A stretch of DNA of 37,187 nucleotides from a virus, in IMG/VR virus record IMGVR_UViG_3300033553_000838, positions 1 to 37,187 of that record. One strand, 5' to 3'. The notes beneath the pieces were generated by a model that saw nothing but the letters and a program-made list of their open reading frames with translations, was not told the origin of the DNA and searched no databases. Position numbers and translations under genes: made by a program. Shown piece by piece: positions 22,533-31,173 of the stretch (the stretch's first letter is position 1; every line of letters starts with the position of its first letter).

Positions 22533-22562
22533 TCCATAACCCCCGAGCGTTGGACAGCGCCC

Positions 22563-22584
22563 CCCGCCCGAACTGTCGGGCGGG
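22563..22584 (+). other. Strong hairpin downstream of the major capsid gene
   Basis: Perfect 9-bp stem CCCGCCCGA/TCGGGCGGG with loop ACTG, in the 71-base gap between the capsid gene and the next gene, ending 19 bases before the next ATG. No T run follows, so it is not a standard terminator. It may be the kind of conserved element reported downstream of Mu-like capsid genes (Mu-gpT-DE), or an mRNA stabiliser allowing high capsid expression. Confidence 0.65.
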
Positions 22585-22603
22585 TCTGTAAGAGGTACAC
22601 GAC

Positions 22604-22951
22604 ATGGCAAAGAAAACTTATTCAGTACTAAGCCCGATCAAGCACGATGGCAAGGAATATGCGGTCGATGAAACCATTGATCTGGAAGACAAGGAAGCGG
22701 AAGACCTGCGCGCCGTAAATGCGATCAGCGATGCGACGGGTGTAACAAGTAACACGATAACAGCCCCAGTCGACGAAGCTGAACGCATCGCCTCCATCAT
22801 GGCTGCCATCGGTCAGCTCGATATCAACAACAAGGCGCTGTGGGTAAAGAGCGGTGCACCAAAAACCGAAGCCCTCACCGCGATCACCGGATGGCCTGTT
22901 GTGGCCGCTGACCGCGATGCGGCCTGGGCGCAGATCTCCGCTGGCAAGTAA
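22604..22951 (+). CDS. Mu gp35/FluMu-type head protein
   Basis: 115 residues. The N-terminal beta domain 'YSVLSPIKHDGKEYAVDETI' with 'EAEDLRAVNAI' is the FluMu N-terminal domain. The C-terminal part 'IASIMAAIGQLDINNKALWV' followed by 'GAPKTEALTAITGWPVVAAD' resembles the HI1506-type C-terminal module. AGAGG lies before the ATG. Found between capsid and head-tail connector genes in Mu-like prophages; precise role unknown. Confidence 0.75.
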   Translation: MAKKTYSVLSPIKHDGKEYAVDETIDLEDKEAEDLRAVNAISDATGVTSNTITAPVDEAERIASIMAAIGQLDINNKALWVKSGAPKTEALTAITGWPVVAADRDAAWAQISAGK

Positions 22952-22957
22952 TCCGTC

Positions 22958-23458
22958 ATGACCTACGCCACCCCCACCACTCTACTCAATCAGTTCGCCG
23001 CCGAAGAGATCGCGCAGCGTGCGGATCGGAGTATCCCGCGCCTAGTGTCGGCCGAGATGTTGAAGACAGCGGCGGCGGGCGGAGTTATGAGCGGGTACAC
23101 ACTAGACGAGCAGGCAGCAACTGCTACGGCACTGGCCTTGATCGAGGGGAAGTTGCTGGATGCGGATAGTGTGATCGACGGCTATCTGTTGTCGAAGTAT
23201 CAGGTGCCGTTGAGCGCCGTGCCGCGTCTGGTGGTTGGGGTCGCATGCGATCTAGCACGCTATGCGCTGTATGACGATATCGCCACCGAACAGATCACGC
23301 AGCGCCACAAGGACGCAATCAAGCTGCTGGATTCGATCAGTAAGGGCACGGTAAATCTCGGCGCGAACGATAGCCAGGTGCAGCCGCAAGATCACGCGAC
23401 CGTGAAATACGCTGCACCGGATCGTGTGTTTAACGCAACTTCGCTGGAGGGGTTCTAG
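22958..23458 (+). CDS. Mu gp36-like head-tail connector protein (DUF1320)
   Basis: 166 residues, DUF1320 family: 'LLNQFAAEEIAQRADRS' at the start, 'ALALIEGKLLDADSVIDGYL', 'YQVPLSAVPRLVVGVACDLA' and 'RHKDAIKLLDSISKGTVNLG'. This helical adaptor sits at the portal-tail joint. It starts 6 bases after the previous stop; the stop shares a base with the next start. Confidence 0.88.
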   Translation: MTYATPTTLLNQFAAEEIAQRADRSIPRLVSAEMLKTAAAGGVMSGYTLDEQAATATALALIEGKLLDADSVIDGYLLSKYQVPLSAVPRLVVGVACDLARYALYDDIATEQITQRHKDAIKLLDSISKGTVNLGANDSQVQPQDHATVKYAAPDRVFNATSLEGF

Positions 23459-23985
23459 TGATCGGCGGCATCCTCATGCGTGCTGATGTCGATTCGCGCA
23501 GCGTTCGCTCGAAGCTGGCCGAGTTGATCGCGCTGGGTCAAGACCCTTCCGATGCGCTACGTGACATCGCAACCCTTGGTGAGAATTCGACGCGCGAGCG
23601 GTTCCGTCTGCAGATCAGCCCGGAGGGTAACCGTTGGAAGCCGAGCCTGCGCGTGCGATTACGGGGCGGCAAGACGTTGACGAAAGACGGCCATTTGAGT
23701 GGTTCGATCACTAGCCGTTCCGGCCGCAGCTTTGCCGAGTGGGGAACCAATCGTGTGTACGGTCCAGCCATGCAGTTAGGTTTTGATGGGTCGGTCAATG
23801 TGACATCACATACGCGGGTGATCACCTCCGCGTTCGGCCACAAATTGAGGTTTGGTGTAGCCGTCAACGTGGGCGCTTATACCTTGCGCCAAAAGATCGT
23901 GGCACGGCCATACCTAGGTGTGAACGATGAGAACGCGGCTGACATTCTGGATCTGCTGTCGGATCGCATAGAGGGCGCGCGCTGA
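23458..23985 (+). CDS. Virion morphogenesis protein (Mu gpG-like, Phage_tail_S)
   Basis: 175 residues, GTG start sharing its first base with the previous stop codon. Family features: 'DPSDALRDIATLGENSTRER', 'ISPEGNRWKPS', 'TKDGHLSGSITSRSGRSFAE' and 'VARPYLGVNDENAADILDLL'. This family of tail-completion proteins (P2 gpS / Mu gpG) joins finished tails to heads. Confidence 0.88.
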   Translation: MIGGILMRADVDSRSVRSKLAELIALGQDPSDALRDIATLGENSTRERFRLQISPEGNRWKPSLRVRLRGGKTLTKDGHLSGSITSRSGRSFAEWGTNRVYGPAMQLGFDGSVNVTSHTRVITSAFGHKLRFGVAVNVGAYTLRQKIVARPYLGVNDENAADILDLLSDRIEGAR

Positions 23986-24581
23986 TGTTCGCCGAGATGG
24001 AGATCGGTCTGGTCGATGCAATCACTGCGAGTGCATTGAGCGCCAAGCTGGCCTGCGTGGAAACGTTGCCAGAGTTGGATGGCGACAACCTGGTGCAGAA
24101 GTTTGCGGCGCAAGCCCCTGCTGTATTTGTTGTGGCGGGCGTGCATGCCTCGGTGCAAGACGGCTCGATCACAGTGCCGTTCGGTTTGGCCTGTGTGGCA
24201 CGCAATGCGCGCGGACACGCAGACGCAAGACGCGGTGATGGCAAGACGCTGGGGATGTATCAGATCGTGTCTGCCGTATTGGGCTTGATGGAGTCTGGGC
24301 GCGCTGGCGGATATGTGTGGCGCGTGACAGGTGTGGATTTGATGCTGGATGACAAGCTAACTAAGGCTGGCCTGACCTGCGCGGTGGTGCATGTATCCAC
24401 TACTGCTCAACTTCCCGCTGGGCTAGATGAGACCGTGCTGGCTGATTTCACAACGATGCGCGCTGACTACGATGTTAAGCCACAAGTCTCGGCAGCCGAA
24501 CACACCAAGTGGGTCGGCGATGTCCCTGATTATTTAACAAGCAAGCCTGAGCTTCAGGATCTGCAAACTGTTCAACCATAA
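23985..24581 (+). CDS. Mu gp37-like tail protein (DUF1834)
   Basis: 198 residues, DUF1834 type: 'LVQKFAAQAPAVFVVAGV', 'VARNARGHADARRGDGKTLG', 'GVDLMLDDKLTKAGLTCAVV' and 'ADFTTMRADYDVKPQ' near the end. It follows gpG by a one-base overlap. Expected to act at the tail terminus; exact role not established in Mu. Confidence 0.82.
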   Translation: MFAEMEIGLVDAITASALSAKLACVETLPELDGDNLVQKFAAQAPAVFVVAGVHASVQDGSITVPFGLACVARNARGHADARRGDGKTLGMYQIVSAVLGLMESGRAGGYVWRVTGVDLMLDDKLTKAGLTCAVVHVSTTAQLPAGLDETVLADFTTMRADYDVKPQVSAAEHTKWVGDVPDYLTSKPELQDLQTVQP

Positions 24582-24591
24582 GGAGATGACC

Positions 24592-24777
24592 ATGCAACTG
24601 CCATTCGGACAACCCGTTACCGCCAAACCCCTCAAGGGGCTGCGCGTGCGCAAGGAAGACGGCACTTATCTACCAGAGGCTGGCGATACCGTCACCCACA
24701 GCAGCTACTGGGCACGCCGTGAGAATGATGGCGACGTGACGTTAAGCGAGCTGGCCAAAGCTAAAAAGCCTGCGTAA
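24592..24777 (+). CDS. Mu gp38-like protein (DUF2635)
   Basis: 61 residues. 'PLKGLRVRKEDGTYLPEAGD' and 'SYWARRENDGDVTLSELAK' are the DUF2635 signature. The ATG at 24592 is preferred, since AAGGAG ends 6 bases before it; an in-frame ATG at 24586 directly abuts that site. Always found before the sheath gene in Mu-like phages. Function unknown. Confidence 0.85.
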   Translation: MQLPFGQPVTAKPLKGLRVRKEDGTYLPEAGDTVTHSSYWARRENDGDVTLSELAKAKKPA

Positions 24778-24816
24778 TACCGTTAATAAATTTAGTTATC
24801 TAACAGGAGACTCATC

Positions 24817-26295
24817 ATGCCGGACAACATCACTTACCAAACTATTCCCGTCGATTGGCGCGTGCCCGGTCAATTCATCGAGATTGACCACGCCCGTGCC
24901 GTGCGAGGATTGCCGCAGATGCAGCACAAGATGTTGATCCTTGGCCAGCGCCTTGCGACAGGCACAGTGCAGGCTGGTGTGTTGAGTAAGGTCACCCGCA
25001 AAGAAGATGGTGTGGGCTACTTCGGGCGTGGCTCGATGTTGGCTCAGCAGATCGCGGCGGTGATGAAGGTCAATCCCTACACCGAGTGTTACGCGCTGGC
25101 ACTGGATGATAATCCTGCGGGTGCGTTTGCAGCTGGCACGCTGGCGTTCACCGGCCCTTCTACCGCGACTGGCACGCTGTATCTATATATCGGGGGCCGT
25201 CGCCTGACGGTGGGTATCACCAGTGGCCACACGGCCGCACAGATCGCCACAGCCGTGGCAGCGGCGATCAACGCAGATGTGGATGGTGCGGTGACGGCTG
25301 CGGCTGCCCTTGGCACGGTGACGGTGACTGCGCGCCATAAGGGCGAGGAAGGTAACAGCATCGACCTGCGTGTGAATTACTACCAGGGCGAATTCACACC
25401 GAATGGTGTGGCGCTGGTGATCACGGCGATGACTGGAGGTGCTGGCAACCCGGATGTGACCGCTGCGATCACGGCGATGTCTTCGCTGGCGGCCTACTCG
25501 ATCTTGATGGCTTGGACTGATGTGGCCAACGTCACGTTGATGGAGACTGAACTGCAATCACGTTGGGGCGGCATGGATATGCGCGCTGGGCACGTGTTCT
25601 GCCACAAGGCTGGCAGCTACAGCACGCTGTCTACTTATGGCGCAGCGCGCAACAGCGGCCACAGCACATTCAGCGGCCTGAAAGCTTCGCCAACCTTGCT
25701 TTGGGTGATCTCTGCTCAGTTCGGCGCGGTGTGCGAATTCTCTGGCGCGAACGATCCTGCCCTGCCTTTCCGCACACTGGCGTTGCCCGATGTGATGGCA
25801 CCGGTCGAGGCGGATCGCTTCACCGACACCGAGCGCAACCTGTTGCTGCATGACGGCATCAGCACCATCGTGTTCGATCAATCTGGCGCGGCCAGCATCG
25901 AGCAGGTAGTGACGACCTATCAGACCAACAGTTTCGGCATGGACGATGTGAGCCTGCTGAAGTTGAACACGAAGTGGACGGTGGACTATCTACGCTTCCT
26001 GTTCCGCTTCGCGATCGCAACGGATTACCCGCGCCACAAATTGGCTGAAGACAACGTGCTGGAACGCATCCAGCCGGGACAGCAGATCGCTACGCCAAAA
26101 CTGATCCGCAACACGCTGATCGGTGCGGCTGCCAAGGCGGAGAAAGCCGGTCTGTTAGAAGACCTGGAGCAGTTCAAGGCAGATCTGATCGTGGTTCGAT
26201 CTACAGCGGATACCTGCCGTATCAATTCCATCTTGTCGCCGAACGTGGTCAACCAGTTCGATGTGTTCGCGGCATCCGTTCAATACGTACTGTAA
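24817..26295 (+). CDS. Contractile tail sheath protein (Mu gpL-like)
   Basis: 492 residues, length of Mu gpL (495). N-terminal 'WRVPGQFIEIDHARAVRGLP' and 'HKMLILGQRLATGTVQAGVL' and the C-terminal 'DRFTDTERNLLLHDGISTIV', 'YLRFLFRFAIATDYPRHKLA' and 'QFDVFAASVQYVL' fit the family. Subunits surround the tail tube and contract to drive it through the envelope. GGAG before the ATG; 39-base gap upstream. Confidence 0.93.
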   Translation: MPDNITYQTIPVDWRVPGQFIEIDHARAVRGLPQMQHKMLILGQRLATGTVQAGVLSKVTRKEDGVGYFGRGSMLAQQIAAVMKVNPYTECYALALDDNPAGAFAAGTLAFTGPSTATGTLYLYIGGRRLTVGITSGHTAAQIATAVAAAINADVDGAVTAAAALGTVTVTARHKGEEGNSIDLRVNYYQGEFTPNGVALVITAMTGGAGNPDVTAAITAMSSLAAYSILMAWTDVANVTLMETELQSRWGGMDMRAGHVFCHKAGSYSTLSTYGAARNSGHSTFSGLKASPTLLWVISAQFGAVCEFSGANDPALPFRTLALPDVMAPVEADRFTDTERNLLLHDGISTIVFDQSGAASIEQVVTTYQTNSFGMDDVSLLKLNTKWTVDYLRFLFRFAIATDYPRHKLAEDNVLERIQPGQQIATPKLIRNTLIGAAAKAEKAGLLEDLEQFKADLIVVRSTADTCRINSILSPNVVNQFDVFAASVQYVL

Positions 26296-26307
26296 GGAGA
26301 GACAACC

Positions 26308-26658
26308 ATGTCACAAGTATTCGGACGCGCTTTCATCACCGTAGCGGGCAAACGCTACAACACCAAGGAGGGCGCAAGCCTGAAGTTCGGCGGTATCAGC
26401 CGTGAAGCCGTGATCGGCGACAGCGGTGTTGCTGGGCACCAGGAGAAGATCGAAGCGCCGCAGGTGGATTGCACCATCATCCACACGGCCAACATCAGCT
26501 TGAAAGAGATCCAAGCGATCAAGGATGCCACGATCAGCTTCGACACCGACAACGGCAAGAGCTTCGTGATCACCGATGCATTTAACGGCCCCGCACCAGA
26601 GCTGTCGCGCGACGGTATCAAGGCATCCTTCTATGGCTCGCAGTGCGAGGAAGTGTGA
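26308..26658 (+). CDS. Tail tube protein (Mu gpM-like)
   Basis: 116 residues. 'GRAFITVAGKRYNTKEGASL', 'EKIEAPQVDCTIIHTANISL' and 'FDTDNGKSFVITDAF' match the Mu tail tube family. It stacks as hexameric rings inside the sheath. GGAG before the ATG, directly after the sheath gene; its stop overlaps the next ATG by one base. Confidence 0.92.
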   Translation: MSQVFGRAFITVAGKRYNTKEGASLKFGGISREAVIGDSGVAGHQEKIEAPQVDCTIIHTANISLKEIQAIKDATISFDTDNGKSFVITDAFNGPAPELSRDGIKASFYGSQCEEV

Positions 26659-26978
26659 TGACTACCGTCACAGGCAAATTCCGGCATGGCATGAAAGTCG
26701 GCGAGAAGCTGTTCAACGGCTTTGAGCTGCGTGAGGTGTATGTGGAAGACATGATGTGCGCGGAGCTTGAGGCCGCGAAGATGGGTGGCGGCATTGAAAC
26801 GCCGATCATCTTCAACGGCCAGATGATGTTGCGCCAACTCGTGAAAGTGACGACCGACGATGGCGACGAATTCGCGGGGCCTTTCACCACCAACATGCTG
26901 ATCAAGCTGAAACCAGCCGACTACCGCGCACTGCGTAACAAACAGACGGAGATCGATGCGCTGGGGGAAGCCGTATAG
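26658..26978 (+). CDS. Tail assembly chaperone (Mu gp41-like)
   Basis: 106 residues: 'FNGFELREVYVEDMMCAELE', 'FNGQMMLRQLVKVTTDDGDE' and 'LKPADYRALRNKQTEIDALG'. This is the Phage_TAC type chaperone that coats the tape measure protein during tail assembly. Near its end the sequence CTGGGGGAAG (26961-26970) offers a slip site for the -1 extension described in the next entry. Confidence 0.88.
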   Translation: MTTVTGKFRHGMKVGEKLFNGFELREVYVEDMMCAELEAAKMGGGIETPIIFNGQMMLRQLVKVTTDDGDEFAGPFTTNMLIKLKPADYRALRNKQTEIDALGEAV

Positions 26979-27112
26979 CGCATCAGGGGAATGTGCTGGA
27001 TTGCATTCTGCTGATCGCGCTAAAGACCGGCTGGCCGCGCCAAGAGATTCTTGGACTGCCAGCCGCTGAATTTAACTACTACCTAGATAAGTTAACGAAG
27101 AAACAATCATGA
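26966..27112 (+). CDS. -1 frameshift extension of the tail assembly chaperone
   Basis: About 48 residues in the -1 frame relative to the chaperone, with no start codon at a useful place. It reads 'HQGNVLDCILLIALKTGWPR' and then 'QEILGLPAAEFNYYLDKL', the usual form of the second tail-chaperone part. The frame is open back through the GGGGG run, and its TGA overlaps the tape measure ATG. A G/GT-type programmed frameshift is a conserved trait of tail chaperones in long-tailed phages. The fused product would have about 150 residues. Confidence 0.75.
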   Translation, partial: GSRIAHQGNVLDCILLIALKTGWPRQEILGLPAAEFNYYLDKLTKKQS

Positions 27113-28893
27113 GCTCACGTGACCTTACGCTATCCATGCGGCTATATGCCGACACCGCCCGCTTCGTTGCGGGTTTGGTGCATGGGGAGCGTGGCGTTAA
27201 AACTTTCGCGGGCGGAGTAAAGCGTGAGTTCGAGGCGCTCAAGGGAGTGCTTGGATCGGTCGAGGGTAAGCTTGCGTCACTGGGCGTTTCGGTTGGTGTT
27301 GTGGCGGCCATTGCTCAGTCCGCCAAGATGGATAAGGGTTTGACTCAGATCGGGCAAACGGCGGGCGCTTCCAAGCAAGACGTTGCGGATCTGCGCAGGG
27401 AGCTGTTCCGCATGGGCTCCGAAACGGGCCGTCAGGTAGATGATCTGCAGATGGGTTTTAACAATGCGGTGCAAGCCGGTCTGAACTTCCGCGAAGCCCT
27501 GCCGGTGATCGATGCCACCAACAAAGCGATGGCGGTGACGGGCGCTAATGCGGATAGCTTGACCGGCTCGCTGACCGTGGCAGCAACGGCGTTTGATTTT
27601 GATCTATCCAAGCCTGGCATGGCGGTGGACATCCTGGACAGAATGACGGTGGCCGGGCGACTTGGAAACGCAGAACTGGAGAACCTTTCTTCTATCTTCG
27701 GCCGCGTGGGGCCCAATGCGGCTGCAGCGGGTTTTGGATTCGATAAGACACTGGCCTTCATCGAAGGCTTGTCGCAGATCGAGCGCCAGCCCGAGCGTCT
27801 GGCTACGCTGGCTGATAGCACGCTGCGCTTGTTCACCAATCTGCGTTACATGAAAGAAGCACAGGCTGCAACAGGCGTTCGCTTCTTCGATGCGAAGGGA
27901 CAGCGTCGCGATGCATTGGCCGTGCTGGCCGACATCAAGAAACAATACGACACACTGGGCACCGAGAAGGATCGCTCAGTGTTCATCCAAAAAGCGTTCG
28001 GCAATGCCGATCTGGATACCATCAAAGGTATGCGCGTGTTGTTGTCCGGCGACATGCTGGGCAAGGTCAACCAATTCTCTGCGCAGATATCCAATGCGGG
28101 CGGCGCGATCGCGCGCGACCTGCCGGATGCGATCAACAACGCCGTCGACCAGACCAGCCGCTTGAAGACTGCCCTGCGCTCGGCTGCAGACGATTTTGCA
28201 AAGCCCATCAACGAAACGCTCTCCAACCTCATCAAGTTTGGCATGGATAAAAAGGAGAACGGCGGCCTCGGATTGGATGGCAAGGATATGTTGCTGGGTG
28301 GTGCTGCGCTGACACTGGGTACGCTGGCCACCGCACGCTATGGCGGCAAGGCGCTGAGCGCGTTGTCAAAGCGTCTGGGTGGTACGGCGGCAGGCGTGGC
28401 TGAGGGTAAGGCGCTGGAGGCCGCTGCAGGGGTGATGCCGGTGTTCGTGGTGAACATGCCGGGCAGCGGGTTTGGCGGTACGCCTGGAGTCGGAGTAGAC
28501 ATCGGCAAGGGGTCGGTGACCACGGGCGGCGCGATGCGCAAATTGCTGATTAGCGCGGCTTTGTTGGGCGGCTCTAACCTATCTGCACTTCGTTTGATGG
28601 GGGTCGGTGCAATGACTACGGCCGCAGGAGTTGGCACGGCATCATTGGCTGGTGGATATGCAGTTGGCCACACTGATCTTGGCGGAAATATCGCGCTGCA
28701 AATAATGAAGTTCTTCGGCAGCAAGGATGCTGAGATGGCGCTGAATACGCTGAATGCCGAGACCAAGCTGAACGGCGAACTGCGTATCAAGGTGGACCGC
28801 GACGGCAACCCGTCGGTGATGGGGTTCAAGACAGACCAGCCAGGCTTGCGCGTCAACGTGCACAACGGCTTATACATGGCGGGAGGTAACTGA
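27109..28893 (+). CDS. Tail tape measure protein
   Basis: 594 residues. The N-terminal 'LTLSMRLYADTARFVAGLVH' and the TP901-type core ('KGLTQIGQTAGASKQDVADL', 'VAATAFDFDLSKPGMAVDIL', 'QIERQPERLATLADSTLRLF', 'VFIQKAFGNADLDTIKGM') identify it. Hydrophobic segments follow at about 385-405 and 480-525. It sets the tail length and is ejected ahead of the DNA. Short for a tape measure, hence a short contractile tail. Starts by overlap with the chaperone extension stop. Confidence 0.92.
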   Translation: MSSRDLTLSMRLYADTARFVAGLVHGERGVKTFAGGVKREFEALKGVLGSVEGKLASLGVSVGVVAAIAQSAKMDKGLTQIGQTAGASKQDVADLRRELFRMGSETGRQVDDLQMGFNNAVQAGLNFREALPVIDATNKAMAVTGANADSLTGSLTVAATAFDFDLSKPGMAVDILDRMTVAGRLGNAELENLSSIFGRVGPNAAAAGFGFDKTLAFIEGLSQIERQPERLATLADSTLRLFTNLRYMKEAQAATGVRFFDAKGQRRDALAVLADIKKQYDTLGTEKDRSVFIQKAFGNADLDTIKGMRVLLSGDMLGKVNQFSAQISNAGGAIARDLPDAINNAVDQTSRLKTALRSAADDFAKPINETLSNLIKFGMDKKENGGLGLDGKDMLLGGAALTLGTLATARYGGKALSALSKRLGGTAAGVAEGKALEAAAGVMPVFVVNMPGSGFGGTPGVGVDIGKGSVTTGGAMRKLLISAALLGGSNLSALRLMGVGAMTTAAGVGTASLAGGYAVGHTDLGGNIALQIMKFFGSKDAEMALNTLNAETKLNGELRIKVDRDGNPSVMGFKTDQPGLRVNVHNGLYMAGGN

Positions 28894-30080
28894 TGGCCTG
28901 GCGCGATCAATGGCAGACGGCGACCTTTCGCGGTGTGAAGTTCCGTTTCCGTTCGGCCTCGGCAGTATTGGGTCGACGCAATGTGGTGCACAGCTATCCT
29001 GGGCGTGACGATCCTTATGTGGAAGACATGGGGCGCAAGGCGCGCGAGTTCACGCTGGAGGCGTTCGTTCTTGGCACCGACTACATGGCTTGGCGAGATC
29101 AACTGGAGGCAGCCTGCGAACAGTCCGGCCCCGGTGAGTTAGTACACCCGACGCGCGGCCGCATGCAGGTGGCGGTACAGGATTGCCGCCCGACCGAGAG
29201 CGTAGATGCGGGCGGGATGGCTAGTTACTCGCTGTCTTTCATTGAGGCAGGCGGTAATGCGTTTCCCACGGTGCGCGTGGATACACAGGCGGCGATCACG
29301 GTTGCTGCTGATGCTGCTGTCGCGGCGATACGCGCAGATTTCGCCAATAAATTTTCCATCTCTGGCATGCCTTCGTTTGTGAGTGTACGCGCGCTGGCCA
29401 GCGTGAACTCGGCGCTGGACACAGCCTATGGTGCGACGCTGAGAGGATTTGCGCAGGTCAATGTGTTGCCCGGTATCTATGCTGATTTGAGTACGCTGAA
29501 GGGGCAAGCAGAGCAGTGGCTCAGCCTGCCTGCAACACTGGGCGAGAAACTCTCTGCTCAAGTGGAAATGATCGGCGATCTATTCAATGCGGAGCATGCG
29601 TATTCAGCGGGTGGTGCGGTGGCGGAATCTGTCAGCGCGCAACCGAGCAATATCTCAACGCCCGCGCAGGCGCAGGCCACCCAGAACGCGGTGGCGGTGG
29701 CGCAGTTGATGCAACGCAGTGGGCTGGTGGTAGCAGCCCGCGCTGCGGGGGCAATATCTTATGCGAGCAGCAATGATGCACTGCTGGTGCGCGATAGCTT
29801 GGTGGACCGTTTGGATGCAGCAGCAGAGATAGCTTCGGACGAGGTGTATTTCGCGCTGAGCAATCTGCGCGCGGTGCTGGTGCGTGATATCGGCGCACGT
29901 GCGGCGAATCTGACACGACTGATCCAATACACACCGGGGCAGACGCTTCCCGCCATCGTGCTGGCTTACAAGCTTTATGGCGATGCCGAGCGGGCGGATG
30001 AGATCGTGGCGCGCAACCGTGTACGCCATGCGGGGTTCGTGCCGGGCGGGCAGCCGTTGGAGGTGCTGACCAATGGTTGA
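28893..30080 (+). CDS. DNA circulation / tail protein (Mu gpN-like)
   Basis: 395 residues. 'WRDQWQTATFRGVKFRFRSA', 'RNVVHSYPGRDDPYVEDMGR', 'LEAACEQSGPGELVHPTRGR' and 'YSLSFIEAGGNAFPT' are the N-terminal DNA-circulation family block. The C-terminal half is helical with 'ARNRVRHAGFVPGGQPLEVL' at the end. In Mu, gpN is a tail/baseplate hub component. Overlaps both neighbours. Confidence 0.9.
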   Translation: MAWRDQWQTATFRGVKFRFRSASAVLGRRNVVHSYPGRDDPYVEDMGRKAREFTLEAFVLGTDYMAWRDQLEAACEQSGPGELVHPTRGRMQVAVQDCRPTESVDAGGMASYSLSFIEAGGNAFPTVRVDTQAAITVAADAAVAAIRADFANKFSISGMPSFVSVRALASVNSALDTAYGATLRGFAQVNVLPGIYADLSTLKGQAEQWLSLPATLGEKLSAQVEMIGDLFNAEHAYSAGGAVAESVSAQPSNISTPAQAQATQNAVAVAQLMQRSGLVVAARAAGAISYASSNDALLVRDSLVDRLDAAAEIASDEVYFALSNLRAVLVRDIGARAANLTRLIQYTPGQTLPAIVLAYKLYGDAERADEIVARNRVRHAGFVPGGQPLEVLTNG

Positions 30081-31173
30081 GATCAAGATCGGCGACCAGG
30101 TATACGGCGGTTGGAAGCGCGCGCGCATCGGGCGCGGCATCGAGCAGATCGCGGGTAGCTTTGAGTTGACGGTTTCTGAGCGTTGGCCCGGGCAAGCCGT
30201 ACCGCGCCAGATCCGCCGTGGCGAGCGCTGCACGATCCTCGTCGACGGTGAGACGGTAATCACCGGATGGGTGGACGATGCGCTGCCGTCGTTTGCAGCA
30301 GATGCGCATGAGTTCCGTGTTAGCGGGCGCGATGCGACCGGCGATTTGGTGGATTGTTCGGCGATCCATAAGACGGGGCAATGGTCGGGCATGAAGCTGG
30401 ACAAGATCGTGCGCGACATCTGCTTGCCTTTCGGCATCAAGGTGATAGTCGATACAGATATTGGTGCGGCTTTCTCCAGCTTCAGCATCTCCGAGGGTGA
30501 GTCCGCATTTGAATGTATCGAGCGGGCGTGCCGCATGCGCGCGGTGATGCCGGTCTCTGATGGCAAGGCCGGATTGGTGCTGACGCGCGCGAAAGATGGC
30601 GAGTCGGTTGCGGAGTTGATCGAGGGGGTGAACATCCTGTCGGCCGACGGCGAATTCGGGATGAAAGAACGCCATTCGCGTTACATCGTAAAGGGACAGG
30701 ATCGCGGCAGCGATGATGATTCCGATGCGCCCGAAACACACACCCAGGTGAATGCAGAAGCGGTTGATGAACAGGTGACCCGCTATCGCCCACTGGTGGT
30801 TTTGGCGGAAAGCCGTGGCCCACACGCGACCTACAAGGACCGTGCGACATGGGAGCGCAATGTACGTCGTGGCCGCAGTAGTGTGGCGACTGTGGTAGCG
30901 CAGGGTTGGCGAAACCTTGCCTCTGGCCTGCTGTGGCAGCCAAACACGATGGTGCATTTAGTTTCGCCTTGGTTGGGCGTGGATGCGTATTTGCTTGTGG
31001 TGGCGGTGACTTTTACCCTGGACGACGAACGCGGGGCGGTGACCTCTTTGCGCTTATCCAGTCGCGACGCGTTCGATTTGATCGTGGGTAAGAAGACACC
31101 GGGGCTGAACGGAAAGATTAGGGAATCAAAGTCTCGCGAAAAATCATTGGGCACTGACTGGAGCACGTTCTGA
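30073..31173 (+). CDS. Baseplate hub protein (Mu gp44/gpP-like)
   Basis: 366 residues, homologue of Mu gp44, the trimeric hub fold shared with T4 gp27. 'WKRARIGRGIEQIAGSFELT', 'GEKVITGWVDD'-like strand (here GETVITGWVDD), 'FRVSGRDATGDLVDCSAIH' and 'GESAFECIERACRMRAVMPV' support this. It joins the tube to the spike protein encoded next. Overlaps gpN by 8 bases and abuts gp45. Confidence 0.92.
   Translation: MVEIKIGDQVYGGWKRARIGRGIEQIAGSFELTVSERWPGQAVPRQIRRGERCTILVDGETVITGWVDDALPSFAADAHEFRVSGRDATGDLVDCSAIHKTGQWSGMKLDKIVRDICLPFGIKVIVDTDIGAAFSSFSISEGESAFECIERACRMRAVMPVSDGKAGLVLTRAKDGESVAELIEGVNILSADGEFGMKERHSRYIVKGQDRGSDDDSDAPETHTQVNAEAVDEQVTRYRPLVVLAESRGPHATYKDRATWERNVRRGRSSVATVVAQGWRNLASGLLWQPNTMVHLVSPWLGVDAYLLVVAVTFTLDDERGAVTSLRLSSRDAFDLIVGKKTPGLNGKIRESKSREKSLGTDWSTF

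Noticed and set aside
29632-30957. Long minus-strand open frames of 441 and 326 codons
   Set aside because: They are antisense to the gpN and gp44 genes, with protein composition typical of shadow frames (many Arg/His/Pro).
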